The position numbers and the translations under genes were made by a program. Positions 6,287 through 8,761 of a stretch of 8,761 bases of DNA are shown piece after piece. The notes under the pieces are model-generated. The model was not told the origin of the DNA, ran no database searches, and saw nothing but the letters and a program-made list of their open reading frames with translations. The stretch comes from Planctomycetaceae bacterium (GTDB lineage: Bacteria; Planctomycetota; Planctomycetia; Pirellulales; UBA1268), in assembly GCA_003509235.1 (NCBI GenBank), contig DONH01000213.1:8841-17601 (forward strand). Direction: 5' to 3'. How positions within the stretch are numbered: the first letter of the stretch is position 1; the number at the start of each line of letters is the position of its first letter.

Positions 6287-6302
6287 TGCAAAGACTGTGC
6301 CA
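6287..6302 (-). promoter_or_regulatory. Sigma-54 (-24/-12) promoter of amt
   Basis: The minus strand reads TGGCAC-AGTCT-TTGCA, with the invariant GG (6301-6300) and GC (6289-6288) separated by exactly 10 bases. This matches the established sigma-54 consensus in both elements and spacing. The predicted transcription start is near 6276, giving a leader of about 98 nt before the amt ATG. Sigma-54 control of amt genes through nitrogen-responsive activators is well established in other bacteria. Confidence 0.9.
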
Positions 6303-6371
6303 AAACTAGGAGAAGGCTGTGGGACTGCAAAAGCCACTTGAAACGTGCGTTCTAGACAGTTTCACGACGGC

Positions 6372-6382
6372 AGTGATTCACT
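6372..6382 (-). promoter_or_regulatory. Possible activator-binding dyad upstream of the sigma-54 promoter
   Basis: AGTGA-T-TCACT is a perfect 11-bp dyad centred about 100 bases upstream of the predicted amt start, a normal distance for an enhancer-binding protein site. It does not match the enterobacterial NtrC consensus (GCAC-N7-GTGC), and a single short dyad may be chance. Confidence 0.2.
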
Positions 6383-6397
6383 CTCACTTATTCCTTC

Positions 6398-6433
6398 GCC
6401 TGCTTGCAAGGCAGCGATGCCATCAATGCAGGC
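6398..6433 (-). repeat. Inverted repeat downstream of pabA
   Basis: GCCTGC (6398-6403) and GCAGGC (6428-6433) are 6-bp arms 24 nt apart, about 33 nt past the pabA stop. Smaller alternatives inside (GCCT/AGGC, CTGC/GCAG) compete. No U-tract follows, so it is at best a weak terminator or mRNA-end structure between pabA and the amt promoter. Confidence 0.25.
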
Positions 6434-6465
6434 ACTGCTCAACGCTCCACAGGCTCACGAATGGA

Positions 6466-7143
6466 TTAAAAGGTGACTATTCGTGTCTCGTTTTCATCCA
6501 CTGCCACCCTATCGCATCCAGCCTGCTCCCAAACCGATCTATCAAGTTTGTCGGCGAGACCATTCTCAACAACTATTCCAGCTGTCGAAAGAAAATTAGC
6601 AAGGAGACGGAAGCCTCCTTGTGTAAGTATTGACTCGGGATGAAACTGCACACCGTAAAGATGTTCGTGTGAATTCTCAACGGCCATGATTACACCATCC
6701 TGCGTCCGTGCCGTCACTTGGAGTGCTTGTGGCAGTGATTGTTCTTCGGCAATAAGGGAATGGTATCGACACGCAGACATTGGATTAGGAATTCCCGAAA
6801 ACATGTCCGTAGGGTCGTGCGTAACACTGCTCATCCGACCGTGCCGTGGATCGTTGCTCGCGAGAACAACTCCACCAAGAGCTTCAACGATTACCTGATG
6901 ACCTAAACAGACGCCCAATATCGGAATAATTCCCCGAAACTTCCTGACACATGCCATCGAAACACCTGCTTCTTTTGGCGTGCACGGACCAGGTGACATT
7001 ACAAGTGCTTGTGGCTTCGCTGATTGTATTTCCTCGAGGTCGGTGTTATGGCTCGGCAACACTTTCACCTGTGCTCCAAGAAGTACAAAATATCGTGCCA
7101 GATTAAAAACGAAACTATCTCGATTATCAAGAACAACGATCAT
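6466..7143 (-). CDS. pabA: Aminodeoxychorismate synthase, glutamine amidotransferase subunit (PabA/TrpG type)
   Basis: This 225-aa cytoplasmic class I glutamine amidotransferase releases ammonia from glutamine for its partner PabB, which uses it to aminate chorismate on the way to p-aminobenzoate and folate. Signature motifs are LDNRDSFVFNLARY at 5-18, MSPGPCTPKEAG at 49-60 (oxyanion region), the nucleophile Cys79 in GVCLGHQ, and His168/Glu170 in QFHPES. PabA and TrpG cannot be told apart by sequence alone and some serve both pathways; the PabB-type neighbour decides the name. The protein is about 35-40 residues longer than E. coli PabA (187 aa): residues 188-225 are a hydrophilic tail without a recognised motif. 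Its ATG overlaps the pabB stop by 4 nt (ATGA), implying translational coupling, with G-rich GGGGGG just upstream as the ribosome-binding site. Confidence 0.92.
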   Translation of the reverse strand: MIVVLDNRDSFVFNLARYFVLLGAQVKVLPSHNTDLEEIQSAKPQALVMSPGPCTPKEAGVSMACVRKFRGIIPILGVCLGHQVIVEALGGVVLASNDPRHGRMSSVTHDPTDMFSGIPNPMSACRYHSLIAEEQSLPQALQVTARTQDGVIMAVENSHEHLYGVQFHPESILTQGGFRLLANFLSTAGIVVENGLADKLDRSVWEQAGCDRVAVDENETRIVTF

Positions 7144-8666
7144 GTCGAGCCCCCCGCAACAGTAGGATCAAACACCGACAACATCCCCTCTGCTTTATGA
7201 AGGCTCTCCGCATATTCCATTGCTGGATCACTTCCGACGGTCACACCACCACCTGCTGAGAACATAATGTTGTCTTCTCGCACCACAAATGTGCGGATAA
7301 GAATATTCCAGTCCGCATTCCCATCGAAGCCGACATAGCCAAGGGTTCCACAATACGGCCCTCTACCATTTGCCTCCACTTGGCAGATGATCTCACAAGC
7401 CCGGTGCTTCGGAGCACCTGTAATGCTTCCACCCGGAAATGCCGCAAGCATCGCATCAAGCGCGTTTGCTCCGGCAACAAGTCGCCCGGAAACAATCGAC
7501 ACTAGGTGCTGGACATACCGAAATCGTTCAAGGCGGCAGAGCGCCTCTACAACAACACTTTTCGGCTCGCACACACGCGAAAGATCGTTCCGCACCAGAT
7601 CCACAATCATCACATTTTCTGCCCGATCCTTTTCACTCGAGTGCAAATCAGCACTCGCATAGAGGTCTGCTTCTGGTCGAGAAAGCACACGACGGGTGCC
7701 TTTGATGGGATGCATCGAGACGGAACCACGTGTCACCTTGAGAAACCGTTCAGGGGACATACTGACAATGGCAGCGTTTCCGCAATCGAGGTAACCAGCA
7801 AAAGGTGCTGGGTTACAAGCACGAGCCTTTTTGTAAAGTTCAAGTGGATTCCATGAACCAGCGACTGAAAACTGCTGTGCGAGATTGACTTGAAAAATAT
7901 CACCCGCACGAACCAGATCAATGCCCGACTGCACCATGCTTGCGTATGCCGAAGGAGAGTGAGTTGAAAAAACACCATTGCTACCAGGAAGTTGATACAA
8001 AGAATGCGAGGCAGTCTGATTCGCAGGCACGAGCAATACCTCAGAAGACATACTTTGGCTTCCTTCGAACGCACACATATGCTTTTCAAAACGCTCCTTG
8101 CTGCGGGTTCGTCGTTTTACCGGTGTATTTTCTGGCACTCCTTGGGAAATAACCCAAGCCTTTCTCTGCTTGTGATCAAAGGCAAACACAACATCGTAGA
8201 TACCAAACTGCATGAGAGGGGTTGCTGAGTGGTGTCCTTTTTCATAGTCAACGCCCAAGAGAGCTAAGCCGGCGTCGAATGACAACATTCCTGCCAGACC
8301 ACCCTGAAAAGGAGGGAGACCCGGAATTGTCTGGCAGGAAAGATCCGCTATACGACTTTTCATTTGCCGTAGGACCTCTCGTATCGATTCGGCATCATCC
8401 GGCTTAGCACCAGAAGGTACTATAAAACTTTCAATCGGATCTGCCGCCACGAAAGAAAATCGGTCAAGGGCCTGATCACTACCAGCCTGCTCAGCGTTCA
8501 CGCCATAGGCAAGACTACCGGATGCTGCCGAACTACTATCGAAACAAACCAACCCACCAAGTGATGCAAGGCCTTGCATCACACTCTGGAATTCAGTCTC
8601 TGGCGACAATTCTGCAACCAAGGCGCCAGAGGCGGTATACCAGTGGTAGATGTCTTCTAATTTCAT
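7140..8666 (-). CDS. pabB: Aminodeoxychorismate synthase component I (PabB)
   Basis: This 508-aa chorismate-binding enzyme converts chorismate plus ammonia to aminodeoxychorismate. The N-terminal domain shows FVAADP (72-77) and PFQGGLAGMLSFD (119-131). The catalytic domain (about 235-500) shows DIFQVNLAQ (256-264), SPERF (304-308), PIKGT (320-324), EKDRAENVMIVDLVRNDL (345-362), GGSITGAPK (412-420) and AGGGVTVGSDP (471-481). Lys322 in PIKGT is the known marker of PabB; anthranilate synthase TrpE has Ala there. The LLES tryptophan-feedback motif of TrpE is also not seen. A Ser/Gly-rich stretch at about 44-66 looks like an insertion in the N-terminal domain. The ATG at 8666 has only a weak ribosome-binding site (GAG 8 nt upstream) and follows the preceding gene's stop by 14 nt, so it is probably co-transcribed with it. 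pabA follows with a 4-nt overlap. No pabC is present in the window. Confidence 0.92.
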   Translation of the reverse strand: MKLEDIYHWYTASGALVAELSPETEFQSVMQGLASLGGLVCFDSSSAASGSLAYGVNAEQAGSDQALDRFSFVAADPIESFIVPSGAKPDDAESIREVLRQMKSRIADLSCQTIPGLPPFQGGLAGMLSFDAGLALLGVDYEKGHHSATPLMQFGIYDVVFAFDHKQRKAWVISQGVPENTPVKRRTRSKERFEKHMCAFEGSQSMSSEVLLVPANQTASHSLYQLPGSNGVFSTHSPSAYASMVQSGIDLVRAGDIFQVNLAQQFSVAGSWNPLELYKKARACNPAPFAGYLDCGNAAIVSMSPERFLKVTRGSVSMHPIKGTRRVLSRPEADLYASADLHSSEKDRAENVMIVDLVRNDLSRVCEPKSVVVEALCRLERFRYVQHLVSIVSGRLVAGANALDAMLAAFPGGSITGAPKHRACEIICQVEANGRGPYCGTLGYVGFDGNADWNILIRTFVVREDNIMFSAGGGVTVGSDPAMEYAESLHKAEGMLSVFDPTVAGGST

Positions 8667-8680
8667 ACGACACTCAAGAT

Positions 8681-8761
8681 TTATGACTCCAGAGTCTTGG
8701 AGGACTTCTCATTAGGACCAGCCACACGCGCAGCAGCATCTGACGGGCCACATCCAATTTC
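8681..8761 (-). CDS. C-terminal end of an unidentified gene upstream of pabB
   Basis: A frame open from the right window edge ends at TAA 8681-8683 after 26 codons, with a C-terminus containing IGCGPSDAAARV and ending KTLES. It stops 14 nt before the pabB ATG on the same strand, as expected for an operon member. A second minus-strand frame is also open here (to a TGA about 8 nt further on), so the choice rests on its more protein-like composition. The family is not recognised. Confidence 0.45.
   Translation of the reverse strand, partial: EIGCGPSDAAARVAGPNEKSSKTLES

Noticed and set aside
6178..6330. Extending amt upstream to the in-frame ATG at 6330 (534 aa).
   Set aside because: The sigma-54 promoter at 6287-6302 lies inside this extension with its start near 6276. 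A strong Shine-Dalgarno and a clear signal peptide mark ATG 6177 instead.
7140..8666. Calling this gene trpE (anthranilate synthase).
   Set aside because: The diagnostic residue is Lys in PIKGT as in PabB; TrpE has Ala. The TrpE LLES motif is also missing.
8685..8702. GACTC-CA-GAGTC and CTCCA/TGGAG hairpins before pabB, as a terminator.
   Set aside because: The stems are only 5 bp, mutually exclusive, lie across the end of a probable upstream gene, and have no U-tract.

Overview
The window reads as a compact bacterial chromosome segment of moderate GC, with no mobile elements, tRNA, rRNA or CRISPR visible. The best guess for the host is a planctomycete, probably aquatic. The evidence is a membrane-anchored PQQ-like beta-propeller protein whose opening motifs (DFPCFLGPEG, GAGWSGFA, EQRGED) are of a kind typical of Planctomycetota, a coupled SDR protein of a type I associate with the same phylum, and uneven use of Shine-Dalgarno sites. 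This assignment rests on family resemblance only; no search was run.

Left part (1-1756, minus strand): two adjacent genes of the Cys/Met-metabolism PLP enzyme family. The upstream gene (518-1756) strongly resembles the plant/cyanobacterial type of cystathionine gamma-synthase. The downstream gene (1-514, cut by the window edge) is a second member, plausibly the next transsulfuration or methionine step. Only 3 nt separate them. A 289-bp divergent intergenic region (1757-2045) follows, holding several inverted repeats and one doubtful small ORF.

Middle (2046-4564, plus strand): a translationally coupled pair (4-nt ATGA overlap). The first gene encodes a 585-aa protein with three membrane segments and a PQQ-like beta-propeller. 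The second encodes an SDR-fold protein that keeps the nucleotide-binding motif and the active-site Lys but has lost the catalytic Tyr (to Phe), Ser and Asn. This is the least explained part of the window.

Convergent boundary (4565-4725): three consecutive stem-loops. The last one read on the minus strand is a textbook intrinsic terminator for the ammonium transporter gene.

Right part (4726-8761, minus strand): amt (ammonium channel with signal peptide), preceded by a near-perfect sigma-54 promoter (TGGCAC-N5-TTGCA) and a leader hairpin that may cover its ribosome-binding site. Upstream of that lie pabA and pabB (4-nt overlap), the two subunits of aminodeoxychorismate synthase for folate synthesis, and at the right edge the last 26 codons of an unidentified gene probably in the same operon. 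Nitrogen acquisition (amt) and the glutamine-using PabA are metabolically adjacent, but the sigma-54 promoter gives amt its own control.
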